Origin: an uncultured Clostridium sp.
GTDB taxonomy: Bacteria; Bacillota; Clostridia; TANB77; CAG-508
Direction of reading: 5' to 3'
Length of the DNA: 6,810 bases
Assembly: GCA_946498265.1 (NCBI GenBank)
Contig: CAMMNR010000097.1
Location: forward strand, 1-6,810
Part shown: positions 5,774-6,810 of the stretch, piece after piece
Layout of the letters: each line of letters opens with the position of its first letter
How positions within the stretch are numbered: position 1 is the first letter of the stretch
Made by a program: the position numbers and the translations under genes
Notes under the pieces: model-generated
Seen by the model: only the letters and a program-made list of their open reading frames with translations
Database searches by the model: none
Told to the model about the DNA's origin: nothing

Positions 5774-6397
5774 TTAATTATTATTTTCTATCTCATATCC
5801 AGTTAAATCTGGTTTACTAATATCCGCATCAGTTAAAGTATCTATTTTCCAATTTTTAAAGTTTATTTCTGACTCCCCTATCATGCATTTAACTAATGTT
5901 TTACTATCTTTATCAAAATAATATGTATTACTCGTTATCCCTGTTAATGGTTGTACTTTATAGCATTTTATTCCATTAACTTCTTCAGTAGTAATAAACG
6001 TTGTTAAGGCCTTAGCTAATTTACCAGCAGTGTCATTTGATAAAGCACTTTCAAGTATTGATGATGCTAGCTCATTTGTAAATTCTTCATTATAAGAAGA
6101 AATAATTGCTTTCTTTTGGTCTGGATAAACATATATTTCTTCTTTAGAGTTACTATCGGTCCAAACGATAACGTTCTCTTGTTCATTTACTTTTAAAGTT
6201 TTAATAATTTTCCCATCTTTATAAGCATATTCAGTTGTTCCTCCATTTAATTCTACAACATATGAATAATTGTTACTTTCTTGTAATCTTGATAAATTAT
6301 TAATAATAACAAAATTCCTAATAAAATAAATTAAAAATGCTAATAAAATTATTCCAATTATAATTAATAAAATTTTTAATACTTTCTTATTTTTCAT
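5774..6397 (-). CDS. Membrane-anchored protein with a LolA-like extracytoplasmic domain
   Basis: A 207-residue protein with a short basic N-terminus (MKNKK), one long hydrophobic helix (about 7-30) and an exported domain. There is no lipobox cysteine, so it is probably a signal-anchor membrane protein rather than a lipoprotein. The external part looks beta-rich: strand-like segments around YSYVVEL (44-50), TEYAYKDGKIIK (55-66), EEIYVYPDQKKAII (86-99), KCYKVQP (144-150), TYYFDKDSKTLVK (158-170) and INFKNWKID (178-186), with a helical insert at 103-135. This pattern and the ending DADISKPDLTGYE resemble the LolA/LppX-like fold of many poorly described Firmicute proteins. That is a fold-level impression, not a firm match. 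AAGGGG sits seven bases before the ATG. No strong promoter was found in the AT-only upstream sequence. Function unknown. Confidence 0.8.
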   Translation of the reverse strand: MKNKKVLKILLIIIGIILLAFLIYFIRNFVIINNLSRLQESNNYSYVVELNGGTTEYAYKDGKIIKTLKVNEQENVIVWTDSNSKEEIYVYPDQKKAIISSYNEEFTNELASSILESALSNDTAGKLAKALTTFITTEEVNGIKCYKVQPLTGITSNTYYFDKDSKTLVKCMIGESEINFKNWKIDTLTDADISKPDLTGYEIENNN

Positions 6398-6527
6398 AAT
6401 ATATCCCCTTCCGTTTTTTTATTATTATATAATATAAATTATTAAAGTAAAATATTTTTTTAATTATTAATTATTACAATTTAAAAATATACAATTAGTT
6501 ATATAATAATTAAATAAAATAATTCTC

Positions 6528-6578
6528 AAAAAAATAATCAATAGTTAAATAAATATTTATTTAACTATTGATTATTTT
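6528..6578 (-). terminator. Perfect 48-bp palindrome, terminator of the SbcC/YhaN-like gene
   Basis: Bases 6531-6554 are the exact reverse complement of 6555-6578, with no spacer. In the minus direction the arm ends in ATTATTTT and continues with three more T (6530-6528), making a run of seven T. The stop codon of the minus-strand ATPase gene (6579-6577) overlaps the palindrome by two bases. Each arm contains very little G or C, so the stem is long but weak per base pair. The most likely role is Rho-independent termination; a protein-binding site is possible. Confidence 0.65.
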
Positions 6579-6810
6579 ATAATTCTATTAAATTATATTT
6601 AATATTTAATTTATTTAATATTTCTTCTTCTCTTTTTGTACAAGTAAATAATATAATTTGATTTTCTTTTAATTCATCTATTAAAAACTTAAGTGCATTT
6701 TCTAATCTATAATCGTCAAAATATGCAAAAGCTTCGTCTAATATTATAGGCATTTTTTCTTCTGATATTTCTTCTGCCATACTTAATCTTAAAGATAAAT
6801 ATAACTCATC
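6577..6810 (-). CDS. C-terminal end of an SbcC/YhaN-like ABC-type ATPase (partial)
   Basis: The reading frame stays open to the right edge, so the Met 77 bases before its end is internal and the true gene starts outside the window. The visible 77 residues begin DELYLSLRLSMAEE, which matches the helix after the ABC signature in RecF/SbcC/YhaN-type ATPases. They continue with a Walker B strand and D-loop, MPIILDEAFAYFDDYRL, and a C-terminal segment ENQIILFTCTKREEE that corresponds to the switch-strand region, where SbcC and YhaN have FTCH or similar. Such proteins have long coiled coils and usually work with an SbcD/YhaM-type nuclease in DNA end processing. Whether the rest of the gene and a nuclease partner exist lies outside the window. 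The stop overlaps a palindromic terminator. Confidence 0.85.
   Translation of the reverse strand, partial: DELYLSLRLSMAEEISEEKMPIILDEAFAYFDDYRLENALKFLIDELKENQIILFTCTKREEEILNKLNIKYNLIEL

Overview
The window looks like chromosomal DNA of a very AT-rich, Gram-positive-type bacterium, most likely a gut-type clostridial Firmicute. The grounds are strong AGGAGG-type ribosome binding sites, sigma-A-like promoters, A/T-rich codon use, and housekeeping proteins (RsgA, release factor 1) with bacterial-type motifs. The standard code is sufficient: TAA, TAG and TGA all serve as stops. No rRNA, tRNA, CRISPR array or intact insertion sequence was seen.

Layout, left to right. Positions 1-12 hold the first four codons of a minus-strand gene that leaves the window. 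About 760 bp without a convincing gene follow. They contain a nested inverted repeat (549-626), which on the minus strand would fold into a long hairpin capped by a GUAA tetraloop, and the terminator of rsgA. Next comes a minus-strand pair: a divergent Ham1-family nucleotide pyrophosphatase (1912-2487), then rsgA (774-1850), probably co-transcribed from an extended -10 promoter near 2530. A plus-strand nucleotidyltransferase-fold gene (2638-3042) diverges from them with its own promoter. It meets head-on a ZIP-family metal transporter gene (3168-3662, minus) that is cut off just after its second metal-binding motif. An unrecognised, clearly more GC-rich gene (3857-4447, plus) stands alone and ends at a 26-bp hairpin shared with prfA. 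The right part is all minus strand: prfA (4605-5666) with a clear promoter, a membrane-anchored LolA-like protein (5774-6397), and the C-terminal end of an SbcC/YhaN-like ATPase (from 6577, running off the window) that stops inside a perfect 48-bp palindrome.

The genes do not form one pathway. The housekeeping part covers nucleotide-pool cleaning, 30S ribosome maturation, translation termination and DNA repair or processing. The stretch from about 2640 to 4520 is accessory in character: a lone nucleotidyltransferase, a broken transporter and a compositionally foreign orphan, each in its own transcription unit. I saw no multi-gene defence or biosynthetic system. The best leads are the structured element at 549-626, the Ham1 protein lacking two family motifs, the GC-rich orphan, and the truncated ZIP gene.
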